Source: Hypomyces perniciosus (Eukaryota; Ascomycota; Sordariomycetes; Hypocreales; Hypocreaceae). From it: a stretch of DNA of 64,000 nucleotides. Made by a program: the position numbers and the translations under genes. This document shows, one piece after another, positions 1 through 13,300 of the stretch (position 1 is the first letter of the stretch; the number at the start of each line of letters is the position of its first letter). The notes below the pieces were generated by a model. The model had not been told where the DNA came from. It saw only the letters and a list, made by a program, of their open reading frames with translations, and did no database searches. The stretch lies in the NCBI GenBank assembly GCA_008477525.1, contig SPDT01000003.1, positions 3,534,001-3,598,000 on the forward strand. The letters are read 5' to 3'.

Positions 1-3000
1 CGTGAAAAGGACATAGGCGGCATGTCGTGCTGTCAAAAAAACATTAGGTGAATGAGAGCTGGGTTCAGTGTTGACAAGCTTCTTATCCAGCTCCAATGAA
101 ACCACAATGACGTTCTGAAGAATACTAGAACACAGGGCGATATTGGCTGGCGAGGACAGGGCCAGTTTGGCATTCGTCTGGGACACCACCTGTCGCAAAC
201 GCTGCTCTGGATGTGACGGATCGAGTGGAACCCATGCGGCACCGGCTTTGAGGACCGCCAAGATAGCTACAAAATACCAAGCTGACTTCTCGAAGCATAC
301 AGGGACAAGATCTCCAGGCTTGACGCCATGAGAATTAACAAGATAATGCGCCAGCCGGTTAGTGGTCTTATCAAGCTGGTCATATGTGAACTCTCGGTCC
401 CAGCCACGAATGGCTGGTGCATTGGGTCGAAGAATAGCTTGCTGTGTCACCAAATCGTGGATGTAAGAATCAACAATTTCAGGCTCTTCAGAGTTAAATC
501 GGAGAGCATTCTCCAAGTCCCAAGAACCAGAAAGGGAAATATCGCCAAGTGCGGTCTCGCCTTCCAGTTGCTGAGCAAGTTGCTCCGTAACATTCTCAAT
601 ATGCTGCGATAGAGCCAGCGTCTTAGACTCAGAAAGGATGTCTGCGTCATAGAGAAGTCCCAGCTTAATGAAATCATCGTGCACCTGAGCCTGAACAACC
701 AGCGGATAGGTGAAGTAGTTCTGCAACATACCAACCTCGCCCAGATCTTCCGGATCAGCAGATGCAAGAAGGGATTCTTTGCTCTCATCGCCGTAGGTTA
801 TGTGTTGCATAGGCTGAATAACAAGCAAGCTAGTGAAATCGCAAGCGTCCTTAACATCAGGGCCAATCTTGGCGATATTTTGCAAGCCAAACTGTTCATA
901 GGATACCATCTCGGAGGCCTGATCCTGCACGCTATGCAAGAAGTCTGACACTCGTTGTTGCTTATTGAGGCGCATTCGAACTGGGACAGTGGCAACTACA
1001 GGTCCAACCATCTCCGTCAGACCATTCACAGGCGCCTGTCGACCAGAGATGGTCGTGCCGAAGCACACATCATCACTATCGCAGTAGCGAGCAAGAACAA
1101 TAGCCCAAGCAGAGCGAAGGATCGTAGCCTTCGTAACGGACGACTTTTCCAACAGAGGGAGTTTAATATTTCTCTCTATCAGACGAACCGTGGTCTGCTC
1201 ACGTTGCGATAATTCCATGCTGGGCGCTGGCGGGAACGTTGCCTTCTGTGCATCGCGAAGCTGGTTCCGCCAATACTCAATGGCGTCAGTGTCCTCGGCC
1301 TCCATCGTGTACTTGATGAATCTATTATATGGTTCTGGATAAGCAACCTCGTGACCATAGTACGCAGAGTGCAACATATCGAACATGAGACGAGAGCTCC
1401 ATCCGTCGAAGATTGCGTGGTGCATGGTCCAAATAAAGTAGCTTTCGCCATTGTTCTGCTGAACCAGGGCAAAGTTGGAGAGTGGCGATCCATAGGTCAT
1501 TTCCAAAGTCTGGAGGGCACGAATAGCAGAGGAAACGTCATGAACAAGAATTCCATCCCAATCGACGCTTTCCTTAATAACTGCCTGGATAGTGACACCG
1601 TTGAACAGGACGATTCTAGTACGTAAGTTCGCGCAGAGAGCAAGGGTTTTCTCAAAAGCAGCCTTAAAACAACCGAGATCGATGCCGGCCGGCATCTTAT
1701 AGATATACTTGGCAATGTATGAACCCGGCTGCTTGACTGAGAGAGCCAAAAGACCCTCTTGGAACTTAGTACAGGGGTAGGCATCTTCAATTTCATAGCC
1801 AGGCAATAACGCTCGCAAGTTGTCCAATCGAATATTCTCATCAATCAAAGTGAATGGTGCGATGCTTTGTGACTCCTCGATCAAAGCATCAGTCTCCTTA
1901 GCACGCTTGGCCACGACAAACAGGCGGGAGTCATCGAAAACATCCTTCACAGTCAGTGAAATTCCTGTGCCGCGCGCCATATTCACAAGATGGATAACCG
2001 TAATAGAATCACCACCCAATCCCAAGAAGCTGTCATCGCGGCCAATCGTTCCCTCGGGGATAGACAAGACGGTGGCCCAAATCTTCTGGAGCTGAACCTC
2101 CATGGGAGTCTCCGGAGCCCGCTTTACTCCATCAAGAAGAGAGTACTTAGTAAGATCATCCTGGCTCAGAGACGCCGTACGGTTCTTGAGTTCCTTCCTG
2201 TCAAGCTTTGTCGAAGTACTGAAGGGCATGTACTGGCACGGAATAAAATAAGTCGGGACCATATACCGAGGAAGTGAGATGCGTAACTCGCCAGCTGCGG
2301 CAACAAGTCTACTCTGTAGCTCGTCATTCATAGGAAGAAACGGTCCATTGGCATCAGGATTGGCAACAATGTTCCTGGTCTCATCACTCAAACAGAAGTA
2401 GGCAACGAGATTGGTGCCATTTTCGCTCTTGAATACATCCACTCCGACTTGACGAACGTCTTTGAAGGCGACTTGGAAATGGTGCTCAACTTCGCTCAAT
2501 TCGACTCGGAGACCGCGAATCTTGACTTGAGTATCTTTACGGGTTGAGAACTCGATTGTGCCATCGGGATTATAGAAGCCCAAATCACCGGAGAGATACA
2601 ACCTATTCCAATGCTTGGAGTCACGACGAGGTGCCCATGGGGGCAGCGACGTCAGTGTAGTGGCTTTCGTTCTTACGGGATCGTCAAGATACTCGCGCAA
2701 TACCGTCGGGCCCTGGATAACAATTTCTCCCACAGTGCCGATCGGCGCCAGACGTTGGGGATCTTCGGGGTCTACAATCCAACAATAGCCGCCCACGGGC
2801 TTACCAACAGTGATTGACGACTCGTTTACCGACTTCCACTCGTGTAATGTACTGAAGACACAAGTTTCCGCAGGCCCCCAACCGTTGATAAGGCGAACCT
2901 TGCCAAACCACGTGTCAAAGACGTCGCGTGGGACAGCTTCACCGGCAAGCAAGATCAGCTCGATGCTAGGAATATCGGTAGGCTTTAGGGTTCGAAGGAA

Positions 3001-6000
3001 GGATGGTGTGAAATAAGCCCAGTTGATATTCATATCACGAATAAAGTCTTTCAGGCCATTCATCCGGATTTCCTCAGACGGAATGCATAGGCAGGCTCCG
3101 ACAATCAGGGGGGCGATAATCTCACCAACAGAGAGATCAAAAACGTACGCAGCAAACTGCAGCATTCTCACGTCATCTGTTAGGCCCAAGCGGCGGCTAA
3201 CAGCGACCTGACTGGTGCAAACAGAGCCATGCTGCATCACAAGACCCTTGGGAGTGCCTGTGCTGCCTGAAGTGAAGAGAACATAGGCAATATTGACCGA
3301 GTAAACATTAACAATTGGCCCAGCTAGGCTCAATGCGAAGTTCCTTTCAAGCTCGTGATCCAGTTGGGGAGATACCTCGAGGACGTCCAGGCCTAGGTCG
3401 TTGCAGCTAGAGGTGCTTGAAGGACCTGTAAGAACCAGCTTGGCCTTCGTCTGTCGAACCACCCGCTGCTTGAACTGAGTAGGATGAGAAGGGTCAAGAG
3501 GGACCCATCCAGCACCAGCCTTATTGATAGCGAGAATTGCGACGAAATACCACGCCGACTTCTCGAAACATACATGGACCAGGTCCTCCAGTTTCACGTC
3601 ATGGTGATTAACCAGGTGATGGGCCAGTCTGTTGGAAGCCTCATTCAATTGCTTATAGGTAAATGTCCTATCCCAGGCCTTAATAGCTGTCGCATCAGGT
3701 CGTCTCTCTGCTTGCTGCTCAACGAGCTTGTGGATACAAGAGTCAATAATCTCTGGCTCATCATCGTTTGTCTGAAGGCCTTGCTCGAAGTCCCATTGGC
3801 TAGCGAGTGACAATTCGCCGAGAGGTTTGCTTCCTTGGGTTACGAGTTGTTGGGCAACATGCTCGAATTGCTGCGATAAGGCCTTAAGTTTCCATTCGGT
3901 CAAGACCTCAGCGTTGTAGGTCAGGAGAAGCTCTAGGCGATCGTCGTACAAGAAGCCTTGAGCAACAAGCGGATAGCTAAAGTAGTTCTGCATGAACTCT
4001 TCTTCCAACTCGAACTCATGGTCGGCCGAAACCAAGATGTTTCCAGACTTGTTGCCCAATCCAAGGTGGGAAACAGGCTGGACAACCAACAAGCTGGTGA
4101 AATCACAGGCTTCCTGAGCGCCAGGGTTAACCTTGGAAATTCTGCGCAAACCAAATTGCTCGTAGGCAATCATGTCCATTGCTTGGCCCTGGATGTCTTG
4201 CAGGAAGTCTGAGACCCGCTGCTCTCGATCCAAGCGAACTCTCACAGGTATAGTGGCTACAGCTGGGCCAGCCATTGAATCCAGGCCAGGAACTGGTGCC
4301 TGTCGACCTGAGATGGTCGTTCCAAAGCAGATATCACTGGCTTCACTGTAGCGGGCAAGGACAATCGCCCAGGCCGCACGCAGTACTGTTGCCTTCGTGA
4401 TGGAAGAATTGCCCAAATCAGGGAGCTTCACAGTTCGACTCATCATATGAGTAGAGTTGCCAACATCCGCAGAAGGAGTAGGTGGAAATGCAGCTTTTTG
4501 AGCGCCAAGAAGCTGGTTATTCCAATATTCGCTGGCGGCATCCTCATCGAGCTCAATCGCATACTTGACAAAGCGGGAGAAAGGCTGGGGAGAGACACGT
4601 TCGGTCTGATAGTAAATGCTCTGCAGCGTGTCGATGATGATGCGCTCGGTAAATCCATCAACGACGGCATGATGGACAGTCCAGAAGAAGTACATTCCAT
4701 TAATGCCACCATCAATCAGCGCATATCGAGATAGTGGCGAGCCATAAGTCATCTCAGTGGCCTGGGCCTCGCGAACGGCTTGCTTGACATTCGCATTCGC
4801 ATAAGTCTCCCACTTGATGTCATCTTGCACCACAACCTGTATAGAGTAATCTCTTGCAAGCACGATTCTGGTACGCAGATTGGGGCAGAGGTCAACAGTT
4901 TGGTTCCATGCAGACTTGAAACGCTCAATTTCAATGCCATCCGGAAGTCTGTACACGAGCTTCAAGACATAGGATCCTGGCTGTTTCGCAGACAGTGCCA
5001 TGAGACCCTCCTGGAATGGTGTACTTGGGAATGCATCCTCTACAACCTGGCTCTCAGCAAGCCCACATTCCTTTCTAAGGACCTCGGCAGGATCCGAAGA
5101 ACGGAGGGACTCGTGGAGAAGACTGAATGGCTCGATCTCAACAATTTCCTGTTCTTCTTCTGCCTCAATCTCTGCTGCCTGGCTGGCCACAGCCGACAAA
5201 CGCGGGTCGTTGAAGATACCCTTGACGGTGAGCAGCAAACCATGCTTGCGCGCCATTCCCACGATATGGATTGCGGTGATAGAGTCTCCGCCAAGTCCAA
5301 AGAAACTATCGTCCCGGCCAATCGATTCGACAGGAATACGCAGAAGTTCTGCCCAGATCGCTTGCAGTTTCTTCTCGTTTGGAGTCTCGGGTGCTCGTTT
5401 CTTGCTTCCAACTAGACCATAGCTGTTGAGCCGCTCCTGTCCGAGCTTAGCAGCCATCTCCTTCAATTTTCTGCGGTCCAGTTTCGTGGAAGTCACCAGA
5501 GGCATATAGCGGCAGGGGATGAAGCGAGAAGGTACCATATATCGAGGAAGTTTGACGCCGAGTTCGCCCACAAGAGTGGTAAGACGGATCTTCAAGTCAT
5601 CGTTAAGTGGGAGGAAAATATTAGTTTCGTCTATTCCATACGCTCTTTTATCGTCAGTGAAGCAGAGGTAAGCAGTGAGGTGCGAGCCGTTCTCGCCCTC
5701 AACCACATCAACGGCGATTTGGCGAGCATCTTCCAGGCTAGCTTGAATATGGTGCTCGATTTCCCCAAGCTCAATACGAAGACCCCTGATCTTGACCTGG
5801 GTATCCTTTCGTCCAAGGTATTGGATCGTTCCGTCAGGATTATACTGGCCAAGATCTCCAGTCTTGTAAAATCGGCTCCATTTGCACGAGTCGCGGCGGG
5901 GTGCCCATTCTGGGAGAGAGGTTACCATCGCTGCGGCTGTCTTTTCCGGGTCTGCAAGATACTCGCGAAGTAAGTTAGGACCTTGGATAACGATTTCACC

Positions 6001-9000
6001 AACACATCCCATAGGGGCCAGTTGCATGGGGTCATTTGGCTCAACAATCCAGCAGTAGCCACCAACGGTTCGTCCAATCTTCATGGGCGAGTCGTCAACT
6101 CCCTCCCATTCATGCATAGCAGCGCAAACACAGGCTTCGGTAGGGCCCCATTGGTTGATCAAACGGACCTTTCCAATCCAGGTTTCGAGCATATCCCGAC
6201 CCGGAGCCTCACCACCAAGAATCAGGAGTTCGAGACCAGGAACCTCTTCCGGTCGCAACGTACGAGCAACTGTCGGAGTCAATGCAGCCCAGTTAACCCC
6301 AAACGTGCGGATGAATTCCGCTAAACCAGTCATTTGCATCTCATAAGAGGGAATACAGACGCAACCACCACTGATCAGGGGAGCCATGATCTCCATGATC
6401 GAGACATCAAACACAAATGCAGCATATTGGAGCATCTTGACATCGACTGTCATTCCAAGCCTCTTTGCACCGGTTACTTGGCTTGTGCTGATTGAGCCAT
6501 GTTCGATAATAACTCCCTTCGGGGTACCTGTGGTTCCAGACGTGAATAGAACGTATGCTGGATCCCTTGCTGATACAGAAACCACTGGTGGCTTTGAGCT
6601 CAATTGTTTTGACAGCTTGGCATCAAGCTCGGGGGTTAGTTCAATAACGTCCGGAACGAGTTTGGAACACTTGGAAATATTGCCAGGGGAAACCAGGGCG
6701 AGCGTTGCTCCTGTCTGGCCGACGATTTGCTGGTGGCGTTGAGTCGGGTGTGATGGATCCAATGGAGACCAGGTTGCGCCAGCCTTGTTGACTGCCAGAA
6801 TAGCGACCACATACCAAGCTGACTTCTCAAAGCACACGTGCAGTATATCGCCGATAGACACACCAAAGTTCTGGACAAGGTGGTTGGCAAGACGATTTGC
6901 TGCGCGGTCCAGTTCGCGATAGGTAAACGTCTTATCCCATCCTGCAACAGCAACGGCATCAAGGGAAATTTGTACTTGTCTCTCAACAAGCGAATGAAGA
7001 CAAGTTTCCATGACCTCCGGTTCGATCTCGTTATACTGGCGCGCTTGTTGAACATCCCACTGGCCAGACAGTGAGAGGGCGCCTAATGGCAAATCTTCTG
7101 GGGAAAGAATCTGCTTCACAACATGACCAAAGTGATGGCAGAGTGCTTCAAGATGGCTTTCCTGGATGAGATCCTCATAATACATAAGATCTAGTTCAAC
7201 GTAGTGCTTGGCAACATGAATTTGGAGTACAAGCGGAAAGTTGAAATAGTCACGCATCGCCTCGTCGGACAGAGCCTTTTCCGCGCTTCCTTGTTCGAGA
7301 ACGGCATCAGAGGAGCTACCTGCTGTAGATGAAAGGTGATCCCTGGGCTGAATCACAAGTAAGTTAGTGAATTCGCACGCACTCTGTGTATCATGGCTAA
7401 GCTTCGCAATATTCTGGAGGCCAAACTGTTCATAGGCGACCATTTCTGACGCCTGCAACTGAAGCTTCTCAAGGAACTGCGACATCTTCATTTCGGCATT
7501 GAGTCGAACACGGACAGGAACAGTCGCGATCATAGGTCCGGGAATCTCATTCAATCCGGGTACTGGAGCTTGTCGTCCCGAGATCGTGGCACCGAAGCAG
7601 ACATCATCAGAATCGCAGTATCGGGCCAGCACGATCGACCATGCAGCACGCAGGATCGTGGCTGCAGTCATGGAAGACTTGTGCTTGTTGGAAAATGGGA
7701 TGATTTTCTTCATATTGCGGCCTTGAAGTCCTGTCGAAAGGTGAGTAGCAGGGAACGCTGAGCGCTTGGCTCCATCGAGCTCTACCTTCCAGTATCGACT
7801 AGCTCCCTCCGAATCGATGGATTGGATATATTTGATGAAGTTGGAATAAGGCTGCAGAGTTGTTGGAGTAGCACCATGATAGGCCTGATTCAACGCATCG
7901 AGAACAATGCGCGTCGTCAACCCGTCAAACACAGCGTGGTGCACAATCCAGACGAAGTAGATGTCGCCGTTTTCCTCCTCGACAAGCACATGCCGTGAAA
8001 GACGCTCGCCATAACTCATACCAATCTTCTGCGACTCCTTCAAATATGAATGTATATCAATATTAGTAACAGGCTGCTCCCATGCGGTGTCATTCGCGAT
8101 CACAGCCTGCAGGGATCGGTTGCCAAAGAGCACCACCCTCGACCGAAGAGCTTCGCAGCGCCTAACAGTGGCCTCCCAAGAATCCCTGAATCTATCGAGA
8201 TCGACATAGGATGGCACCTTGTAGACGTGGCGGAAGATGTAGGCACCTGGCTGTTTCATACCAAGGGCCATAAATCCCTCCTGGAGCGTCGTGCAAGGGT
8301 AGATATCATCGATTTCCTGGCCAGCAGAGAGTCCACATTCCTTCTGGACTTGCTTCTTGATCTCCTCCACCTCAATTTCTCCGATCAAACTAAAAGGCGC
8401 TGTATCGGAGCTATCGGGACTGTCATCAATCACTGCGACGGCAGCCATCTGCTCAAGCGTGGGATGCTGCATGATTGCGGCGGGGGTGAGTCGAATGCCA
8501 TGTTGATAGGACAGTGTAACGAGCTCAATAGTCGTAATTGAATCGCCACCAAGCAGCAAAAAGCTATGCTTCTTGCCGATTTCTTGAGTTCCAACCCGAA
8601 GTACGAGGCGAAGTGCCTGGACCCAGACAGCCCTCAAGACGATTTCCAGCTCCGTTGACGGAACTTCGTCTTCCGCGAGGCCACCCAATGAATCCAGACG
8701 AGGCGCGTCCGCAACAATCCGGGCCCTCTTCTCCTTAGTCGATAGTTCCTCGCTGATAGACCCCTCAAGACTGTTATCATCTAAGCTGTACTCCTTGTAT
8801 TCCGATGGGTAGTGAGGAAGTCCTTGAATCTCCTTGCCATCACCAAACAGGGTTCCAATATTGGACACTGCGGACACTTGCCAAAGTCTTCCCACAGCCG
8901 ACAGAAGACTAGTCGAGTTGTTGTTTCCACGAGTTTGTGAGGATACATAATTGCATGGTTCGTTTTTGGCCGCACAGATCTGCGAAAGAGGTCCAGATAA

Positions 9001-10303
9001 TGTTGAGTGAGGCCCAATCTCGAGGAAAAGGCGCGATTCTGATACTAGCTCTAGAATAGAGCTTATTGCTGAGTCGAAGCGAACAGTCGAGACCAAGTTC
9101 TCAACCCAGTATTTAGCGCCAAAATCCTCCAGTCTCTCAAGGGCCTCGCCACTGACACTTGATACAAAAGTGACTTCACCCCTTCCCTGCAAAGGTGCGA
9201 TGGCCCCATCCTCCAGAAGTCGGAGGAACTCTTCGGAAACCGAGAGCATATGGTCTGTGAGTGGTTAGCGAAATGGCAATCCCAGCACATTTATGGTCAG
9301 GAGGGGTACATACGAGAGTGATATGCGACGTCAACCTTGAGTAGACGCGCAGAAACTTCTGGCTTCACATCATTGATAGAGGCGAGAACCTGTTCCAAAG
9401 CCACTCGATCACCAGAGAGTGTTGAACTCAAAGGGCTATTCTCACAGGCCACAACCACACCATCTTGCAAAAAGCCCTTGACCTCTTGAGCACCAATGCC
9501 TACTACTGCCATGGAACCATCAAGTTCAAGACCTTTCTGCGAACTTGCATAGCCATAGTAGTAAGCGATAGCAATGGCATCCTTAAGCGTCAGGTAGCCC
9601 GCGGCGTATGCGGCCGCGATTTCACCACTCGAATGACCAACAACCGCCTTTACTGCGACACCAAGTCGCTTAAAGTGATGAAACAGGGCAATCTGCAGGG
9701 CTGTGGATAATGGATATGAGAGCTCAGCTGAGTTGATCCTGTTCAAGGGATCGCTGGCTTCCCGTTGAAGCTCCTCTATACATCACGTTAGCAATCGCGA
9801 TTTTCCCAATGCCACACATAATAATTCAGAAGTTACTTACCCTTAAGCCTCCAGCTCGGAGGAACTTTTAGTTTTCTTAATAATTCATCCATCTCATCAA
9901 TATCCGCGCTGAACCGTGCATCGTCCTGGATAAGTTCCTTGCCCATGCCTGCCCATTGTGCACCTTGGCCGCTGAACACCAGCACAATTTTTGGTGGATT
10001 ATTAGTAGCCGTCAAATGGCTTGAAGTATTGATCATTTTGGATTCATGAAGAATTGAGAATGACCGATGGCGTAGAGGCTCGCAGCGTAAGGCACAAGTG
10101 TGGGCGATGTGAGATGCGTCTGACTCGGGGTGAGCCTGAGCATACTCATTAACACGCCGCAGGTGTTGATTCAGAGATGCTGCATTATTGGCGGAAAAAA
10201 TAAGCAACTCGGGTTTGCGTGAAGACAATTGGCCGTCAACGATGTTGTCCATATTAACGCTGCGCTCCATAGTTGAGTGCGAGCTTCCAGACAGAGAAGC
10301 CAT
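1..10303 (-). CDS. AT-initiated multimodular NRPS (peptaibiotic-type synthetase), 3' part beyond window
   Basis: Partial, 3393 codons seen. Exons 10303-9841, 9775-9314 and 9254-1; introns 9776-9840 and 9255-9313 (GT-AG), the last exon open to the window edge. Order: post-KS-type linker; acyltransferase (FSGQGAQW, GHSSG at residues 201-205 with nucleophile Ser203, HSHHM restored by splicing); T (LLLGGDSI near 8550); C1 (HHAVFDG near 7935); A1 (FTSGTTGTPKG near 6530); T2 (GLGGDSI near 5290); C2 (HHAVVDG near 4670); A2 (FTSGSTGTPKG near 3260); T3 (near 2020); C3 (HHAIFDG near 1415); A3 cut inside its A3 motif at base 1. No epimerase, methyltransferase or thioesterase is seen. An acyl-loading unit ahead of repeated C-A-T modules is the layout of peptaibol synthetases, which make N-acylated Aib-rich peptides. 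No ketosynthase precedes the AT. Family assignment is firm; the product is inference. Confidence 0.95.
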
Positions 10304-13300
10304 GTCGGATACACGTAGACGGAAGTAGTTCTTTCGTGTGAAGGTATAATTAACGACGCTGAAAACAGCAACAATATCGTATGATGAGAAGTTACAATGA
10401 TGTAGCTTCTTCCAGTGGCTCTGTCAGTAGAACAAACAATAGAGTATGCTTGCAGTGTGAGCGTGAACGTCGTGTAGAAGTTCTACTCTACGATAACCGC
10501 AAAACAATCTTGAAAGGACATGTTCGGTGTATGTATTAGAGGGAACTACGAGTATGTACACCCTTCGGCACTGGAAGTATTATTCAGCCATGTCCAGCCT
10601 ACGACAAGGGTAGTGTGGTCACACTCGGTAAGCCTCGAGGCCTTTTGTCGCTTCTCAGAATACTCTTCAAAGTGGCTGTCAACATGTGTGGATGAATTCC
10701 GATGGCCCCCTGCAGCTCCAGCCTTCTGCAAGTCCTGGTTGCGATTAAGGGTATTACATGGGTACCAGATCTGGAAGACAATAGTCAGCCCGGGCAGCCC
10801 AAAGGGGCATCTTACATACACCGAAGAGTCGCCACAGTAGAACAGTAGAAGGGAGAGGCTGTCTATACAAGCATCTAGAACCAGTGGTGCCCCCAGGGGC
10901 TAGGTAGTGGAGGCCAAGGCGACTCCATATCTCCGGGCCGCATGAGTGATACTACAAGAAGCAAGACGAGGGTCATGTCTCACCTCGGCATACGGAGGTA
11001 CTTGAAGTACGGTCTGTGCTTTTTTGAACATGGTACTCCGTATAATTAGGTCAGATTCATTGGGGGGTGATAGGTGGAGCGAGATCCAGGATATAGCTGC
11101 AGCCAAGCCCGTAACCTACTCTCCTCGTTCAACACCTACGCTTGTATCAACGCCGAATAAACCTAAGAGAGGTTAGAATTAAGTTAAGCACGGTCAAAGA
11201 CGCACATCACTGCCGATGGCCTACTGCTGTTGCGGAAGTTGACATGGAGTTTAAAAATAGAGCGATCACCCAAAGGACCTAGGTAAGGGAGCCTCTTGCT
11301 GGAATCACAAACTGTGATCCACCTACACCATGTAGCACTATACTATTAGATTGAAGAACAAGGAAGACATGCTTGTATCACACACTTCGAGTAGACCATT
11401 CCAGACAATTCTGCAGCCGCATCCCAAAACAAACAGAGCTGGATGCATAGGTGCTGGGAGATCACAATACACCAGAATATTACTGGATGTGTATTACTAC
11501 TACGCTGGCAGATGGCACTCCTGGTTTTACAAGTGCAATGGCGAGTACAGATCATACCTACATATCGACCCGGGAAATTATCCATACAATCATGGAGCTC
11601 TATTTTCACCCATCTTTTGCTGACAGAATCCTAGGTTGCGGGTACTCTGCGAAGTGATCGAAGTACGAGGCGTATCCTTGCAAAAGCATCATCCTGCCTG
11701 GTCCCTGATGAGCCCACGTCTTGTGTCCTTCATGTACTCCGTATAGGCCTTGGCAATAACTGGCATTCAAAAATGCCGGTAGGGTGGGGAACCCGATATC
11801 GACCATCATCTTCACCAGAGCAAGTCCCGTTATTATTCTTACATGACATGTATACCCAACGGGTAGCCAGATCAGGCAAGCCAGTGCCATTATGACTAGC
11901 TAGTCGCAATCCACTTCTCTCTCTGACATTGCCATGTCTCCTCAAGCGTACAGGGATACGGCTACTACTCTCCTCCTTATTTCTGTCTGTCTCTGTACAA
12001 TAGAGGCAGGTTTCTTTCTATAAGCGGGGCGAAACGCCACACCTCAAGAGTATTTTAGCAAAGATCCAGGATTCTTGTTCCCGCATCTAAGCCGCAGCGA
12101 ACGAGCGGCTCGGGAGCGAATAATTCTAGTCAGACAGGCATGGGTAGTCGACATGGGGTGGCGGCGCCACCGCCCTCCTCCAATTGTTGAAGCACCATGA
12201 CACAACAGGGGTCCAGGTTGGGGGTCAGATTATTATTACCGTAGTGAAGGGTGGAAGGATGATATTACGTTGGGTTTACCTTTTCGGCGATGCGAGCCTT
12301 ACCCGTTGCAGAGCGCAGCGTTGGCGAGATCCGGTTGGGCCTCATCTGAAGACAGGGATCAACAAAATGGCTTCGGGAGTACGCGATGATGTGCGAAGTA
12401 CCGAGCAGAGCTGACTGGTACGATCGATATGATCAATTGCATAAATGGTGCTACACTGTCAGTAGAAGACGTGAATTTGCCCGAGATATCATTCATGACA
12501 TGCGGTATGTCGACCTGGAACGGGGCTTTTTTGAGATGAGGATAATGCAATCGCCCATTTCATCAGATCGGCGATCTCCTCAGATTCATCAGATCAGACA
12601 ATACGAGTAATAGCCAAGAGCTATCAGAGACAGAACCCCAATCGCATGCGCCATACGGTATACTTTGCACCACATGTTGGATTTTTTTTCCCGTCAGCGT
12701 TACAGTCGGTAAAGAATTGTCGAGTGACAGGAGAGGGCCATCTTGGAGGGCCATCTTGGAGGCCAACCTGTACTCGTAGATGGTTGTCGTGATGAGCGTG
12801 ATAAATACGTCAAGGGATCTCGAACGGACAGCCACATCACTCCGTTTTCGCGACAAATTGCACAATCACACTTACTCACATTTGCGGGTAAATAATACCC
12901 GACTCCTCTAGCAAAACGGAGGCTTGAGACACTGCGCAGTAGGTAGTAATAGTTACTCCATGCAAGCTAGTCCGTACTACCTAGCACTTACATATGTACA
13001 TGGCAAGCCGGCTCCCAATAGCAGTATTTTATGTTTATTTGAACCTCCCATGATCGAGAAGACGGCCATGATGGTGATTGTGTAGATTGTACAGATGGCG
13101 CATCCGTGATTTCTTCAGTCCTTCATGGGGTTCATGATGCAGATGTCAAGATTGATATCCTACCTTGATGCAGCTACATGCTCAGACCAACATGCTCTCT
13201 GCGTTTGGCCATCCCTGCCCGACCCAGTCGCTCGCCATGCGAACCGATCCTTCTCATATTATCCCTGGACTCCACCCCCATCAGCGACACAGATGCAGAG

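Noticed and set aside
4780..5415. 211-codon plus-strand open frame
   Set aside because: It lies wholly inside the NRPS exon on the opposite strand, over the C2/T2 region whose minus-strand translation is clearly homologous; it is a shadow frame.
10304..11700. Search for a missing ketosynthase ahead of the NRPS
   Set aside because: No frame carries KS motifs such as a DTACSSS-like site; the sequence is broken into short unrelated frames on both strands.
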